Below, in pieces: positions 8,220 through 19,466 of a stretch of 32,428 nt of DNA. This DNA is from Gammaproteobacteria bacterium. Its GTDB lineage: Bacteria; Pseudomonadota; Gammaproteobacteria; SZUA-229. The first letter of the stretch is position 1. The number at the start of each line of letters is the position of its first letter. The position numbers and the translations under genes were made by a program. The stretch spans positions 1-32,428 of the forward strand of contig JAOULC010000034.1 in NCBI GenBank assembly GCA_029882215.1. The letters run 5' to 3'. The notes under the pieces were generated by a model, which did not search any database, was not told the DNA's origin, and saw nothing but the letters and a program-made list of their open reading frames with translations.

Positions 8220-9767
8220 GTGAAACTGCTCCGTTCTACTGCCATTGTCAGCATAATGACCACTATCTCCCGCTTTATGGGTCTGGCAAGAGACATTATT
8301 TTTGCCCATGTCTTTGGTGCAAATGCCGGTACAGATGCTTTTTTTGTTGCCTTCAAAATCCCCAACTTCTTACGTCGGTTGTTTGCTGAAGGCGCTTTTG
8401 CCCAGTCTTTTGTACCTGTTTTCTCTGAATATAAAGAAACCCGTTCCCGCACCGCTTTAATCGACTTACTGGATCACGTTGCCGGGAGTCTGGGCGGTGT
8501 ATTGCTGCTGATCACCACCCTTTGTGTGGCTGCTGCGCCGCTCGTGGTCATGGTCTTTGCACCCGGATTCATTGATGAGGCGGATCGTTTTTCATTAACC
8601 ACCGATATGCTGCGCATCACCTTTCCGTATATTTTCTTTATTTCCTTAGTGGCATTTTCGGGTGGCATCCTCAATAGTTTCAACCAGTTTGCGGTGCCGG
8701 CCTTTACACCTGTATTCCTTAATATCTGCCTGATCGGCGCCGCTTTATGGGCTGCGCCATTGTTTGATCGTCCTGTTATCGCGCTTGCCTGGGGTGTGGC
8801 GCTAGCCGGTTTCACCCAGCTGGCTTTCCAGATTCCGTTCCTGCTGCGACTTGGTCTATTACCCAGACCCCGGCTTAAACGAGACCATGAAGGCGTCAAA
8901 CAGATCAGCAAACTGATGTTACCGGCCATCATTGGTTCCTCGGTAGCGCAGATCAACCTGCTACTAGATACAGTGATTGCTTCATTTTTAATGGCCGGCA
9001 GCGTCAGCTGGCTTTATTTTTCTGACCGTCTGGTCGAATTCCCACTGGGCGTGTTTGGTATTGCACTGGCCACGGTGATTTTGCCTAGCCTGTCGAAACA
9101 ACATGCCAATAAATCCAGCGAAGACTTTAATCGTACGCTGGACTGGGCATTACGTCTGGTGATGCTGATCGCAGCCCCCGCCGCTCTGGGGCTATTACTA
9201 CTGTCACAACCGATACTGGCAACACTATTTCAATACGGTGAATTCACACTGCATGACAGTTACATGTCATCCCTTAGTCTGATGGCCTACGCACTGGGTC
9301 TGCCGGCCTTTATCATTATAAAAGTACTGGCACCGGCATTCTATGCCCGTCAGGACACAAAAACACCGATGAAGATCGCGGTCAAAGCGATGATTGCCAA
9401 TATGGGACTGAATATTTTATTTGTCGTGCCCATGGTCTATTACACTTACGAGGCGCCACACGTTGGTCTTGCACTGGCTACCACCGCCTCGGCTTATCTG
9501 AATGCAGCACTGCTGTTATTTGCTTTACGCCGCCAGCAAATCTACCAGCCCCTTAGAGGATGGTGGCGTTTGACGTTGCAGCTAATTCTGGCCAACAGTT
9601 TACTCGCCGGTTTTCTGCTTTACTGGTCACCAGCACTCGAAATATGGTCAAACTGGTCACTGCAAGAGCGCCTGTTTCAGCTGCTGATCAGCATAGTAAT
9701 TGCGGCCACGGTTTATTTGATCAGCCTTTTATTATCCGGTTTACGACCAGCTCAGTTAAAACACTAA
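8220..9767 (+). CDS. murJ: Lipid II flippase MurJ
   Basis: MurJ moves lipid II across the inner membrane for peptidoglycan synthesis. The 515-residue protein has about 14 hydrophobic segments and the conserved N-terminus MTTISRFMGLARD then GTDAFFVAFKIPNFLRRLFAEGAF, which matches the MOP-family MurJ signature. The start is GTG 8220, the first in-frame start, and aligns with the N-terminus of other MurJ proteins; no good Shine-Dalgarno is visible before it. It heads the run murJ-ribF-ileS-lspA-fkpB-ispH. The gap of 110 bases to ribF suggests an additional promoter there. Confidence 0.96.
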   Translation: MKLLRSTAIVSIMTTISRFMGLARDIIFAHVFGANAGTDAFFVAFKIPNFLRRLFAEGAFAQSFVPVFSEYKETRSRTALIDLLDHVAGSLGGVLLLITTLCVAAAPLVVMVFAPGFIDEADRFSLTTDMLRITFPYIFFISLVAFSGGILNSFNQFAVPAFTPVFLNICLIGAALWAAPLFDRPVIALAWGVALAGFTQLAFQIPFLLRLGLLPRPRLKRDHEGVKQISKLMLPAIIGSSVAQINLLLDTVIASFLMAGSVSWLYFSDRLVEFPLGVFGIALATVILPSLSKQHANKSSEDFNRTLDWALRLVMLIAAPAALGLLLLSQPILATLFQYGEFTLHDSYMSSLSLMAYALGLPAFIIIKVLAPAFYARQDTKTPMKIAVKAMIANMGLNILFVVPMVYYTYEAPHVGLALATTASAYLNAALLLFALRRQQIYQPLRGWWRLTLQLILANSLLAGFLLYWSPALEIWSNWSLQERLFQLLISIVIAATVYLISLLLSGLRPAQLKH

Positions 9768-9827
9768 ATCTTGTCTGACTCAGGGATTTTCTCAGCGGTT
9801 GATCGAGCCTTTAACTTGAAAAAGCCG

Positions 9828-9833
9828 TATAAT
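9828..9833 (+). promoter_or_regulatory. Candidate -10 box upstream of ribF
   Basis: TATAAT lies 44 bases before the ribF start in the murJ-ribF gap. No good -35 hexamer is present at 16-18 bases: TTGATC at 9799-9804 is too far away. It is a weak candidate for an internal promoter of the ribF-ileS-lspA-fkpB-ispH run. Confidence 0.3.
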
Positions 9834-9877
9834 CATGACTTTGAGTCACATTAATTAAGCCTGAACGCTACTAAAAT

Positions 9878-10813
9878 ATGTATCTTATCCGCGGTCTTCA
9901 TAATCTACGTTCCCAGCACAAAGGCTGCGCGCTCACCATTGGTAACTTCGATGGCGTTCATTTAGGACATCAGGCCATTATCCGCCACCTACACGAACAA
10001 GCCCGTCGCCTTAATTGCCCGGCCGGGGTCATGACCTTTGAACCGTTGCCGCATGAATACTTTAGCCATGAAAAAAGCTCTGCCCGACTGAACCGGCTGC
10101 GGGAAAAATTCCTCGCCCTGCAATCAACCCGGACAGACTTTCTGTTATGTCTTAAGTTCAACCGTCAGCTGGCCGCAATGACAGCCGATGAGTTTATTTC
10201 TCAGATACTGGTTGATCAGCTTAATATTAAATATCTACTGGTTGGCGATGATTTCCGCTTTGGCAAAGGCCGCAACGGTGATTTTACGACCTTAAAAGAA
10301 GCCGGCGAGAAATATAGCTTTGAGGTAGAAGATACCGCCACACAGGTTCACCTGCAGGAACGCATCAGCAGCACCCGCATCCGCGATGCACTCAGTCTCG
10401 GACAGTTACCACTGGCGGCGCAAATGCTTGGACATGACTATAATATCTGTGGCCGCGTTGCTCATGGCGATAAACGTGGCCGTACCATCGGCTTCCCCAC
10501 TGCCAATATCAAATTATTCCACCGCAATATTCCTTTAAGCGGTGTTTACGCCGTACAAATGCAAATGGCTGAGCGTAAAATTCTGGGTGTTGCTAATATT
10601 GGTAAACGGCCGACCGTAGACGGCGTCAATATCCAGCTAGAAGTGCATTTATTCGATTTTGCAGAAGACATCTACGGACGGCATGTTTGTGTAAATTTTC
10701 AGCATAAAATACGCGAAGAAAGGAAATTCGAATCACTGGATGCGTTACAATCTCAAATACAGCTAGATTGCGACAGCGCTAAAGATTTTTTTATTTCAAC
10801 CAACTCAATATAA
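9878..10813 (+). CDS. ribF: Bifunctional riboflavin kinase / FAD synthetase
   Basis: The enzyme converts riboflavin to FMN and FMN to FAD in the cytoplasm. The N-terminal nucleotidyltransferase domain has [10 protein letters not shown] (22-31) and the later [10 protein letters not shown] motif. The C-terminal flavokinase domain contains [16 protein letters not shown] at about 196-211 and ends near residue 300. Total length of 311 is normal for the bifunctional form. It is followed after 14 bases by ileS, the conserved ribF-ileS pairing. Two large flavoproteins at 3900 and 6129, and thiO, are potential users of its FAD. Confidence 0.97.
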   Translation: MYLIRGLHNLRSQHKGCALTIGNFDGVHLGHQAIIRHLHEQARRLNCPAGVMTFEPLPHEYFSHEKSSARLNRLREKFLALQSTRTDFLLCLKFNRQLAAMTADEFISQILVDQLNIKYLLVGDDFRFGKGRNGDFTTLKEAGEKYSFEVEDTATQVHLQERISSTRIRDALSLGQLPLAAQMLGHDYNICGRVAHGDKRGRTIGFPTANIKLFHRNIPLSGVYAVQMQMAERKILGVANIGKRPTVDGVNIQLEVHLFDFAEDIYGRHVCVNFQHKIREERKFESLDALQSQIQLDCDSAKDFFISTNSI

Positions 10814-10827
10814 ACCAGGAACCCCAA

Positions 10828-13653
10828 GTGGCTGACTATAAACACACCCTAAATCTCCCCGATACAGATTTCCCAATGCGCGGCAACCTGCCTGCACGCG
10901 AGCCTCAGATTCTTGCTCAGTGGAAAGAAAATGATTTGTACGGCCAGATACGTAAGAAAAGTGAAGGTTGTGAGCCATTTATTTTGCACGATGGTCCGCC
11001 GTATGCAAACGGTGATATTCATATCGGTCATGCCGTTAATAAAATTTTAAAAGACATTATTGTTAAAAGCCAAACCATGAGCGGCAAAAATGCGCCTTAT
11101 GTACCGGGCTGGGACTGCCATGGCTTACCGATAGAACTACAGGTTGAGAAAAAAGTCGGTAAAGCCGGCGTCAAAGTCGATGCCACAACCTTTCGTAAGA
11201 AATGCCGAGAATACGCCGGCAAACAGGTCGATGGCCAGCGCAATGACTTCATTCGTTTAGGTGTGCAGGGTGAATGGAATAACCCGTACCTGACAATGGA
11301 CTATAAATTTGAAGCCAACATCGTTCGCGCACTGGGCAAAATTGTTGATAACGGCCATCTGCATAAAGGCTCAAAGCCGGTTCACTGGTGTCTGGATTGT
11401 GGCTCCTCGCTGGCCGAAGCGGAAGTTGAGCATCAGGATAAAGTATCCGATGCGATTGATGTTGCTTTCAAAGCGGTTGATGCCGGGCAAGTTTTAAAAG
11501 CCTTTGGTACCGATCAGGGCGAAGGTGATGTTGCAGCGGTTATCTGGACCACAACACCATGGACACTGCCAGCTAACATGGCGGTTTCACTGCACCCGGA
11601 ACTGACTTACGTACTGCTGCAGGTCAATACTGAATTCGCGCCAATGCGACTGATTTTAGCAGAAGCGCTCTATGAGACAGCTGTGCAACGCTACAGTGAA
11701 GATCAGGCACGGGTGCTTGGCCGCTGTGAAGGTGCAGAGCTCGAAAACATGCTGCTGCAACACCCGTTTTATGATCGCAAGGTGCCGTTAATTTTAGGCG
11801 ATCATGTCACCACAGACGCCGGTACGGGTGCCGTACACACCGCCCCGGGTCACGGTCAGGAAGATTTCACGGTAGGTCTTAAATACAATTTAGAAGTTTA
11901 CAACCCGGTTGGCAGCAACGGTGTTTTTATTGCCGATACTGAACTGGTCGGCGGTCAGCACGTTAATAAAGCCGGGCCGATTGTGCTGGAAAAATTAAAA
12001 GCAAACGGCGTACTTTTAAATCACACAAAAATAACGCACAGCTACCCGCATTGCTGGCGTCATAAAACACCGATTATTTTCCGTGCGACACCGCAATGGT
12101 TTATCAGCATGACGCAAAACAGCCTGCGTGATAACGCCAACCGCGCCATTAAGGAAACCAACTGGCTGCCCGACTGGGGACAGGCTCGTATTGAGGGCAT
12201 GGTTAACAACCGCCCGGACTGGTGTATTTCCCGTCAGCGCACATGGGGCGTGCCTATCACGCTGTTTGTGCATAAAGACACAGCCGAACTACACCCTGAT
12301 ACCTCGGCTTTAATTGAAAAAGCGGCCTTACTGATCGAAAAGGAAGGTGTTGATGCCTGGTTCAATTTAGAGCCTTCAGACCTGCTGGGCGACGATGCCA
12401 TTAACTACGATAAAGTGGTCGATACATTAGATGTCTGGTTTGATTCCGGTGTCACCCATCAAGCCGTACTTGAGGCACGTGATTATTTACAGTCACCGGC
12501 CGACTTATATTTAGAAGGTTCTGATCAGCATCGCGGCTGGTTCCAGTCATCACTATTAACTGGTGTGGCTATCAACGGCAAAGCACCCTACAAAACAGCG
12601 TTAACACATGGCTTTACCGTTGATGCCAAAGGTAAAAAAATGTCGAAGTCGATTGGTAACACAGTCGAGCCACAAAAAGTCTGCAATGCACTCGGTGCTG
12701 ATATTTTACGTTTATGGATTGCATCCACAGACTACTCGGCAGAAATGAGTGTGTCCGATGAAATTTTCAAACGCACAGCCGATTCATATCGCCGCATTCG
12801 TAACACCGCACGTTTCTTACTGGCCAATCTTAATGGTTTCAACCCTGAAACTGACATGATCAATCCCGGCGACATGCTGGCGCTTGATCGCTGGGCCGTC
12901 TCGCACACAGCCAAACTGCAAAATGAAATCATTGATGCTTACAAGAGCTATAATTTCCACCTGATTTATCAAAAGCTGCATAACTTCTGCACCAATGAAC
13001 TTGGTGGGTTTTACCTCGATATTATCAAGGATCGTCAGTACACCACTCATACTGACAGTATTGCACGCCGCTCTGCACAAACAGCGCTTTATCATATTAT
13101 CGAAGCTATGAGTCGCTGGCTGGCACCTATTTTAAGTTTTACCGCTGAGGACATTGCCGCCTCTATTCCAGCTAATAACGGTAAGTCGGTGCACCTTAAA
13201 AACTGGTATGAAGATTTATTTGAGCTGACAGATAAAGACACACTAAGCCATGCCTTCTGGGATATGGTTTTGCAAGTACGTACTGCTGTCAGCAAACAGC
13301 TTGAGCCTCTGCGCGTCTCCAAAACCATCGGCTCATCACTCGATGCTGAAGTCGATCTTTATTGCAATGCGGCACTGAAGCAGCAACTCGACGCACTGGG
13401 CGATGAATTGCGTTTTGTCCTGATCACCTCCTATGCCCGGGTATACACTGCTGACTCTCAGCCTGAAAATACCGAGGCCGTGATGATCAACGATCAAACC
13501 GTATGGATTAAAACCAGTGCCTCTGCACACGCCAAATGCACTCGCTGCTGGCATCACCGCGAAGATGTTGGTCAGCACACAGAACACGATGAACTTTGTG
13601 GTCGCTGTGTTGAAAATGTCGACGGCAATGGCGAACAAAGAGAGTTTGCATAA
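10828..13653 (+). CDS. ileS: Isoleucyl-tRNA synthetase
   Basis: A 941-residue class I aminoacyl-tRNA synthetase. HIGH is at 65-68 and KMSKS at 604-608. The CP1 editing domain between them includes [14 protein letters not shown] and [15 protein letters not shown], needed to hydrolyse Val-tRNA(Ile). The C-terminus has a zinc site formed by C904, C907, C924 and C927. This is the bacterial type (IleS1) with full length, not the eukaryote-like mupirocin-resistant type. The start is GTG 10828 with AGGAA about nine bases upstream. The gap to lspA is only three bases, so the genes are co-translated. Confidence 0.98.
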   Translation: MADYKHTLNLPDTDFPMRGNLPAREPQILAQWKENDLYGQIRKKSEGCEPFILHDGPPYANGDIHIGHAVNKILKDIIVKSQTMSGKNAPYVPGWDCHGLPIELQVEKKVGKAGVKVDATTFRKKCREYAGKQVDGQRNDFIRLGVQGEWNNPYLTMDYKFEANIVRALGKIVDNGHLHKGSKPVHWCLDCGSSLAEAEVEHQDKVSDAIDVAFKAVDAGQVLKAFGTDQGEGDVAAVIWTTTPWTLPANMAVSLHPELTYVLLQVNTEFAPMRLILAEALYETAVQRYSEDQARVLGRCEGAELENMLLQHPFYDRKVPLILGDHVTTDAGTGAVHTAPGHGQEDFTVGLKYNLEVYNPVGSNGVFIADTELVGGQHVNKAGPIVLEKLKANGVLLNHTKITHSYPHCWRHKTPIIFRATPQWFISMTQNSLRDNANRAIKETNWLPDWGQARIEGMVNNRPDWCISRQRTWGVPITLFVHKDTAELHPDTSALIEKAALLIEKEGVDAWFNLEPSDLLGDDAINYDKVVDTLDVWFDSGVTHQAVLEARDYLQSPADLYLEGSDQHRGWFQSSLLTGVAINGKAPYKTALTHGFTVDAKGKKMSKSIGNTVEPQKVCNALGADILRLWIASTDYSAEMSVSDEIFKRTADSYRRIRNTARFLLANLNGFNPETDMINPGDMLALDRWAVSHTAKLQNEIIDAYKSYNFHLIYQKLHNFCTNELGGFYLDIIKDRQYTTHTDSIARRSAQTALYHIIEAMSRWLAPILSFTAEDIAASIPANNGKSVHLKNWYEDLFELTDKDTLSHAFWDMVLQVRTAVSKQLEPLRVSKTIGSSLDAEVDLYCNAALKQQLDALGDELRFVLITSYARVYTADSQPENTEAVMINDQTVWIKTSASAHAKCTRCWHHREDVGQHTEHDELCGRCVENVDGNGEQREFA

Positions 13654-13656
13654 GCA

Positions 13657-14145
13657 ATGAATAGTATCAAAGTTCCTTTATATAAATGGCTGTCTGTTAG
13701 TACACTGATTGTGTTAACAGACCAGTTGACCAAGCAACTCATTGAGCACTCTTTTCAGCTTTATGAACGCCTTGCCATCATGCCATTTTTTAATTTAACG
13801 CTGGCCTATAATGAGGGCGCGGCGTTTAGTTTTTTAAGTGATGCCGGTGGCTGGCAGCGCTGGTTTTTTTTGATCCTGACCAGCATTATCAGTGTTGTAC
13901 TCTTTTTCTGGCTAAAAAAATCACAGTACAAAATCGAATCTCTTGCACTGAGCTTTATTCTTGGCGGTGCCATTGGAAACTTCATCGATCGCTTTCTGTT
14001 TGGTCATGTTATCGACTTTCTTGATGTTTATTATAAAACACATCACTTTCCTGCCTTTAACGTTGCTGACATGGCCATCAGTGGTGGCGTGATGCTACTC
14101 ATTGTCACTACATTTCTTCAGCAGCCCGATAAAAAAGAACACTAA
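13657..14145 (+). CDS. lspA: Lipoprotein signal peptidase
   Basis: LspA removes signal peptides from diacylated prolipoproteins at the inner membrane. The 162-residue protein has four hydrophobic helices. The catalytic aspartates are D120 in GHVIDFLDV and D138 in FNVADMAIS; conserved TDQLTK (21-26) and YNEGAAFSFL (51-60) are present. The start ATG lies three bases after the ileS stop, and its stop is five bases from fkpB. This ileS-lspA-fkpB-ispH order is standard in Gammaproteobacteria. Confidence 0.97.
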   Translation: MNSIKVPLYKWLSVSTLIVLTDQLTKQLIEHSFQLYERLAIMPFFNLTLAYNEGAAFSFLSDAGGWQRWFFLILTSIISVVLFFWLKKSQYKIESLALSFILGGAIGNFIDRFLFGHVIDFLDVYYKTHHFPAFNVADMAISGGVMLLIVTTFLQQPDKKEH

Positions 14146-14149
14146 CGAA

Positions 14150-14587
14150 ATGTCTCACCAAATTAATCAAAACAGCCACGTTACTTTACACTACCGCATT
14201 TCACTCGAAGACGGTACTGAGCTTGAAACCAGCTTTGGCGATGAGCCACTGGAATTTTCTATGGGTGAAGACACCCTCACTGAAGGCATGGAGCTTTCAA
14301 TTCTGGATCTTTCAGCAGGCGATAAACAAACTATTACACTCTCACCCGATCAAACCTATGGCCCGCGTGATCCGTCAAACATACACGATATTCTTGTCGC
14401 TGATTTTCCGGATGATATAAAACCGGAGAAAGGCCAGGTCATTGCTTTTGATACACCGGCCGGTGATGATATTAATGGCATAGTAATTGACATAAAAAAT
14501 GACAAGGTCTCGGTAGACTTTAACCACCCGCTAGCCGGCAACCATCTTGTTTTTGAAGTTGAAATATTAAAGGTTAATAATGACTAA
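14150..14587 (+). CDS. fkpB: FKBP-type peptidyl-prolyl isomerase, SlpA/FkpB type
   Basis: A 145-residue cytoplasmic FKBP-type prolyl isomerase with the SlpA layout. The FKBP strands flank an inserted flap (IF domain) in the middle, seen around [13 protein letters not shown]. The opening [20 protein letters not shown] and later [19 protein letters not shown] are typical. The in-frame start further upstream (14102) would run into lspA; ATG 14150 gives the family's normal N-terminus. The last eight bases overlap ispH, so translation is coupled. Its role is probably chaperone-like, and the client is unknown. Confidence 0.94.
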   Translation: MSHQINQNSHVTLHYRISLEDGTELETSFGDEPLEFSMGEDTLTEGMELSILDLSAGDKQTITLSPDQTYGPRDPSNIHDILVADFPDDIKPEKGQVIAFDTPAGDDINGIVIDIKNDKVSVDFNHPLAGNHLVFEVEILKVNND

Positions 14588-15527
14588 GCCACATATTAAA
14601 ATTTCACTTGCCTCACCTCGCGGATTTTGTGCCGGTGTGGATCGCGCCATTGAAATAGTTGAACGTGCTATTGCCAATTTTGGTGCACCCATCTATGTCC
14701 GTCACGAAATCGTACACAATGCACACGTCGTCAATAACCTGAAAGAAAAAGGCGCGGTCTTTGTTGAAGAACTGCATCAAATACCGGACGGTGCAACCGT
14801 TATTTTTAGCGCCCACGGTATTGCCAAAAAAATTGAAGATGAAGCCCGCGATCGAGGCCTGCAAATTTTTGATGCTACCTGCCCTCTTGTCATAAAGGTA
14901 CACATGGAAGTCGTACGCCATGCTAAAGCCTCACATGATGTCATTCTGATCGGTCATGCCGGTCATCCTGAAGTAGAAGGTACCTTAGGTCGTTTTGATA
15001 CCCAGTACGGTGGCAGCATGTATCTGATAGAGTCGATTGATGATATCGGAAAATTAAACATTGCCGCCAATAAAAAGCTGGCTTATGTAACCCAGACCAC
15101 TTTATCCGTTGATGAAACCGCTGATATCATTCGGGCTTTAAAGAGTCACTTCCCCGACATTATAGAACCGCGTAAAGATGATATTTGCTACGCCACACAA
15201 AATCGCCAGGACGCCATTAAAACTCTGGCGACTGATACAGACCTGATCCTTGTGGTAGGCTCACCCAACAGCTCGAATTCAAACCGCCTCAGAGAACTCT
15301 CTGAAAAACTGGGTACAACCGCTTATTTAATTAATGATGCATCGGAAATCAATCTCGACTGGCTGAAAAATAGCAGCAATATCGGTATTTCAGCCGGCGC
15401 CTCAGCACCTGAAAACCTGGTGACTGAAGTCATTAACTTTCTCGAGTTACATGGTGCTCATTGCCCGGATCGTGGTGAAAAGTTTAATGAGAATGTCGTT
15501 TTTTCTTTACCTAAAGAATTACGTTAA
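14580..15527 (+). CDS. ispH: 4-hydroxy-3-methylbut-2-enyl diphosphate reductase
   Basis: IspH is the last enzyme of the MEP pathway and makes IPP and DMAPP using a [4Fe-4S] cluster. The three cluster cysteines are C17 ([10 protein letters not shown]), C101 (DATCPLV) and C203 ([11 protein letters not shown]). Substrate-binding residues H46, H79 (SAHG) and E131 (GHPEVEGT) are in place. At 315 residues it is full length. It is the last gene of the murJ-ispH run and is followed immediately by a strong terminator. It supplies isoprenoids for undecaprenyl phosphate, which links it to the MurJ step. Confidence 0.98.
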   Translation: MTKPHIKISLASPRGFCAGVDRAIEIVERAIANFGAPIYVRHEIVHNAHVVNNLKEKGAVFVEELHQIPDGATVIFSAHGIAKKIEDEARDRGLQIFDATCPLVIKVHMEVVRHAKASHDVILIGHAGHPEVEGTLGRFDTQYGGSMYLIESIDDIGKLNIAANKKLAYVTQTTLSVDETADIIRALKSHFPDIIEPRKDDICYATQNRQDAIKTLATDTDLILVVGSPNSSNSNRLRELSEKLGTTAYLINDASEINLDWLKNSSNIGISAGASAPENLVTEVINFLELHGAHCPDRGEKFNENVVFSLPKELR

Positions 15528-15528
15528 A

Positions 15529-15561
15529 AAAACCCCCGTCAGCATAACTGGCGGGGGTTTT
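15529..15561 (+). terminator. Strong hairpin terminator after ispH (probably bidirectional)
   Basis: A 14-base stem, AAAACCCCCGTCAG with CTGGCGGGGGTTTT (one G-U pair), closes a five-base loop CATAA. It begins two bases after the ispH stop and ends 25 bases before the pilE stop on the opposite strand. A and T tracts flank both sides, so it can serve both convergent operons. Confidence 0.92.
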
Positions 15562-15585
15562 CGATAACCGATAATTAATCCTTAG

Positions 15586-15999
15586 TTATTTAACCCAGCA
15601 CTCAGCCGGGGTTTTTACAAAAGCATCTGTCAGGGTTAATACTGTACAGTCCACGGCTCCTTCTTTATCACCTGCCTGTGGACCAGCCGGATCAGCTACC
15701 GCCTGTAATTTATAAGTGCTGGCCGTGGCACTAACAACAGACAAGGTATAATAGCCATGCTCTGTGTTTGCACCGCCAATTAATGCAACATTCGTTGTAT
15801 AAGACCCTGCATTATTTCTTAAAACATATTGCACCTGCAGATCAGACATTCTTTGTAATGCACTGGTTGCATCTGCGCGCCCCGTTTTTTGTATAAAGTT
15901 CTGATACTGCGGCATCGCGATAGTGGCGAGAACTGCAATAATTGCGACCGTAATCATGACCTCAATCAGGGTAAAGCCTTTTGTGTACATTTGTTTCAT
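15586..15999 (-). CDS. pilE: Type IV minor pilin PilE
   Basis: A 137-residue type IV prepilin. A short basic leader ending in Gly8 precedes FTLIEVMITVAIIAVLA, with Glu at +5 for subunit contact. PilD would cleave and methylate it. The C-terminal region has C118 and C134, likely a disulfide-bonded D-loop ending near the C-terminus. A good ribosome-binding site (AAAGAGAG) lies upstream of ATG 15999. It is the last gene of the minor-pilin operon, next to ispH, exactly where pilE lies in Pseudomonas. A major pilin role cannot be excluded from sequence, but position favours a minor pilin. Confidence 0.92.
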   Translation of the reverse strand: MKQMYTKGFTLIEVMITVAIIAVLATIAMPQYQNFIQKTGRADATSALQRMSDLQVQYVLRNNAGSYTTNVALIGGANTEHGYYTLSVVSATASTYKLQAVADPAGPQAGDKEGAVDCTVLTLTDAFVKTPAECWVK

Positions 16000-16012
16000 A
16001 GTAAATCTCTCT

Positions 16013-19000
16013 TTAATTTCTTAATGTATCTTCATACCAGAATAATTTTCTCGCCTGATCATTATCTGGGTTCTGTACCGGTTCTGTACCGACGATAATC
16101 GCACTGCCGTCTTTGGTGTAAATAGGCGCAGGGTTAGGTGGTATACCACCACGAACCAATTTATTGCGGCGATCTTCTGCCGTCAAGTTATCTGTTGAAT
16201 CGACCAGCGTATCGAAATTAAATTTCGGTGTCGCATCGGTTACTGACATGAAATAAACATATCCGGTACCATCCGCTGGTTTACAGGCATCAGCAGAGTT
16301 GGTCTCAAGTGGCACATAGGTTGTTGCCACAACCAGACCTCCGATAATCAGCACTTCTGATAACCCCTTCTCACCAACATAACTGCCATCTGATTCTTTC
16401 AAATCTATATACCAGCCTGATGCGGCATTTAATAATGCCACTTCGGTTGCAGCGGCTGTTGCTGACCCCTGGCCGATGGTGTTACTACTGGCATCGTATA
16501 AGTCACTTTCAACAATGCCTGTCCCAGCGGAACCATAAGGATCTGTTGCGGGCGGTTTGTTAAACACATACGGGTCACGCAACATATAAATTTTATCATG
16601 ATTGTCCGTATTTAACGGATGCGCACGATAACCGGAACTCATTGCCAGTGACAGGTACGCCGCTTTACCTGGCTCTTCGATAATCGCCACATCGGGTGGA
16701 TAATAAAAGCGGTGATTATCTGCAGCTGTTACACCCGATAGGCTAGCCACGCGATTGATATCAATCAAAGCACTCAGGTCAGTATCTGCAGCACCTTTAC
16801 CTGGCTGAATATCTACCCGCCAGATTTGTCCGCCCATATCACCAAGATAGATTCTGTCCAGATAGCCATTGGCACTAACGTCAACCGCCTTAGGTCTTGC
16901 CGGTATACTGTACTGCATGTCTGCCACTTCAAGATCAGCCCCAGAGCCAGTAGGGCCAGCCCACCATAGCCTTGCGCCAGTCAGTGCATCTATAATGTAT
17001 ATAGCCCGGCCTACATCATCAACGGTTCTGACACTGTTAGCATCCTGATCCAGATCATAACCACCGGCAAATACGGCTACGTGTCTTTTTAATCCGCCAA
17101 TCTGCAGTTTCTTAAGCTGAATATTTGACCAGCTCTGACCTAACTCAACAAAATCACCGGTGCCGCCTTTAATAATCCACATAAGCACAGGGTTTGCGCG
17201 GTCAGTGACATCCATGGCGTAATAATTACGGCCACCACGACGTTCACCAAAGTAAATATAAACCTTATCACCGGTCTCAATCACACCATTAGAGTTATTG
17301 TCGATGACCAGTGAGCTCACAGAGCCATCCAGACCATAGGCTTTACCGCTGCCGGCGACATCACTGAATACGGTGTCCTGCAGTCCGAGCATTTCTTGCG
17401 GAATAAAGGAAAATATTTCTGTACCATCACGCGTATCAATGGCATGCAATACACCATCGTTAGTCGCTACATAAGCGGTTATATCGGGTTCATCATCCGG
17501 TCCGGCATACTGTACAAGTCCGGGCTCTGAATGCAACGGATCTCCCATAAACTGACGGGCATCTGTGGCATCATTATCAGAGTCATCATCATTAACATCC
17601 ACGCCACGCATCCACTGAATCAGGCTGATTCTGTATGCATCATCCTTGGCTGTAATGTTTAATAAATCTTTTGTTAGCAACGCATTTGTTTCAAGTACTT
17701 TGTTCGCATCAACATTCAGTGCGACATTGCTTGCTGTCGCCGCGCCGGTATATGTGTAAACCGTCCGTGTATTAATTTCACCAACAGCCCCGCCCAATGT
17801 TACCTCACCGCCATCTGGCAAGCCTACAGGATCTGTCCAGTAACTGTATGCCTGATCATCAAAGAAGCCTGTGATCTGATTAATGGCAGGCTGGTTCTTT
17901 TGATCCTCTATGACTGGTATGCCATCAATAAAAACCAGCTTGAAGCGTTTGAAGTTACCATCCCAGTGCGGGCCTATAGCAGGCTTGAACAATGTGAAAT
18001 ACAAGTCATTACGGTGAGTTGTTCGGTTAAATGCGTTAACCGATACCGCCGGCGATGAAAAGGTTGTATTAACCGATAAAATCTCAGCAATAATCTGATT
18101 AAATACTTCTGCCAACTCTATGGCATCACCCGCAGTATAGTAACTCGCACCACTGCGGTTAGCCGCGCTCTCCAGTAAAGGAAAATCATCCGCAAAACCT
18201 ACTGTATAGGTAGAGACCGTCTGCAAATCAGCCAGACCATCGTATACATCATGAAGATGCATATACTCTGCCAGCTCATCCAGACAATTATCAACACAGC
18301 CACCGGTCACCGCCACAAAGCCAGGTAACAAAGCGATCTTCGAGTCTGCATCGCCATCCCACGTTGCTTCACCATCAGACAAATAAATATTAAAGTTTTT
18401 CTGGCAGGCGTATTCAATCGGTGATACATAGTGCTTAACACTACCGACATTATAAGTAACACCGGTCGAGTTAGTTGGTGTCGACGTTAATCCATAGTCG
18501 GCCGGTTTTCCCGACCAGTACAAATAGTTTTCATATAAAACCTCAGACAACGGTGTACCACCGGATGCACTAAGTGCATTGATCAGCGGCAAAAAATTGC
18601 CACGAGCGGCTGTCACATCAGTAACCGGATATCGCACCGGGCCACCCTGTGAATTAGCGCTATCAAAACGCATAAAGCCGATATTAATATTGTTAGTACT
18701 GGTAACCACATCAGCGGTTACTTCTTTAACAACGGTTATACGGTCAGAAACCGCATCAGTATTTGTCTTTGTCCAGTTTAAATAATTACCCGAATATAAA
18801 ACATAACCCCGGCTCACAGCATTCCAATCCAGACTATTTGCCAGAGCGGCGGTATAAGGTCCCTCTGCTCGGTTGGCAATATACAGATTACCCGTAGTTG
18901 ACAAACCATGAACACCTGAATCGGCCTTACATTCAACATATCGATCAATCTGACTTTGTGCCAGATCATCCCACTCATCTCTGTTCGTACCGGTAACATC

Positions 19001-19420
19001 TTTCCACTGTGCAACACGATCCTGGTACCAGCCAGAGGCAATCGCCGGATCGGTAGTCTCAACAGGTGGCACAGTATTGTACAAAGGGTTCATCGCGGCA
19101 TTACATTTTAAGGCCGTTTTATTAAAATAATTTTTAGTTCCACAACTCGTAATCAAGGCACCTGTGGAATAATAAACTCTGGTATCACTAAAGCAGCCAC
19201 TATAAACAGTGTTGACATCATAATCAGCACGTACTGCCACAGCCGCATCCATACTGCCCGATGTATCAATAATGAACATCAGGTTTGGCTTAACCTCGGG
19301 AGCAGTACTCGCGTTGCCGACATAAATTTCAATGTCCTCTGCCAGCACAGTCGCTGCAATTGGCATGCTTAGCAGCATTGTAATTACTGATCGCGCCAAT
19401 TTTTGATTTAAAGTTTTCAT
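16013..19420 (-). CDS. pilY1: Type IV pilus tip adhesin/assembly factor PilY1
   Basis: A 1135-residue exported protein. The signal peptide ends near VLA-ED (residue 27/28). A von Willebrand A domain follows, with the metal-site motif DTSGSM at 52-57. The C-terminal half is the PilC/PilY1 beta-propeller, recognisable by YVATNDGVLHAIDTRDGTE and FGERRGGRNYYAMDV. A calcium-loop-like DNNSNGVIETGD precedes the latter. In the family PilY1 sits at the pilus tip, promotes assembly and adhesion, and its calcium site controls retraction. GAGGT lies just before the ATG. Length and domains are normal, with no frameshift. Confidence 0.95.
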   Translation of the reverse strand: MKTLNQKLARSVITMLLSMPIAATVLAEDIEIYVGNASTAPEVKPNLMFIIDTSGSMDAAVAVRADYDVNTVYSGCFSDTRVYYSTGALITSCGTKNYFNKTALKCNAAMNPLYNTVPPVETTDPAIASGWYQDRVAQWKDVTGTNRDEWDDLAQSQIDRYVECKADSGVHGLSTTGNLYIANRAEGPYTAALANSLDWNAVSRGYVLYSGNYLNWTKTNTDAVSDRITVVKEVTADVVTSTNNINIGFMRFDSANSQGGPVRYPVTDVTAARGNFLPLINALSASGGTPLSEVLYENYLYWSGKPADYGLTSTPTNSTGVTYNVGSVKHYVSPIEYACQKNFNIYLSDGEATWDGDADSKIALLPGFVAVTGGCVDNCLDELAEYMHLHDVYDGLADLQTVSTYTVGFADDFPLLESAANRSGASYYTAGDAIELAEVFNQIIAEILSVNTTFSSPAVSVNAFNRTTHRNDLYFTLFKPAIGPHWDGNFKRFKLVFIDGIPVIEDQKNQPAINQITGFFDDQAYSYWTDPVGLPDGGEVTLGGAVGEINTRTVYTYTGAATASNVALNVDANKVLETNALLTKDLLNITAKDDAYRISLIQWMRGVDVNDDDSDNDATDARQFMGDPLHSEPGLVQYAGPDDEPDITAYVATNDGVLHAIDTRDGTEIFSFIPQEMLGLQDTVFSDVAGSGKAYGLDGSVSSLVIDNNSNGVIETGDKVYIYFGERRGGRNYYAMDVTDRANPVLMWIIKGGTGDFVELGQSWSNIQLKKLQIGGLKRHVAVFAGGYDLDQDANSVRTVDDVGRAIYIIDALTGARLWWAGPTGSGADLEVADMQYSIPARPKAVDVSANGYLDRIYLGDMGGQIWRVDIQPGKGAADTDLSALIDINRVASLSGVTAADNHRFYYPPDVAIIEEPGKAAYLSLAMSSGYRAHPLNTDNHDKIYMLRDPYVFNKPPATDPYGSAGTGIVESDLYDASSNTIGQGSATAAATEVALLNAASGWYIDLKESDGSYVGEKGLSEVLIIGGLVVATTYVPLETNSADACKPADGTGYVYFMSVTDATPKFNFDTLVDSTDNLTAEDRRNKLVRGGIPPNPAPIYTKDGSAIIVGTEPVQNPDNDQARKLFWYEDTLRN

Positions 19421-19466
19421 CTGTACCTCGAATTCTGCTGCATTACTTCTGTTGTTTACCCGGCTA

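Noticed and set aside
8474-8956. Long reverse frame inside murJ (and similar long reverse frames inside proB, thiG and ileS)
   Set aside because: They are opposite-strand shadows of well-conserved genes, with low-complexity translations and no ribosome-binding sites or homology.
9768-9877. Possible FMN riboswitch before ribF
   Set aside because: The gap is too short and lacks the RFN conserved segments. Only a TATAAT-like box was seen.
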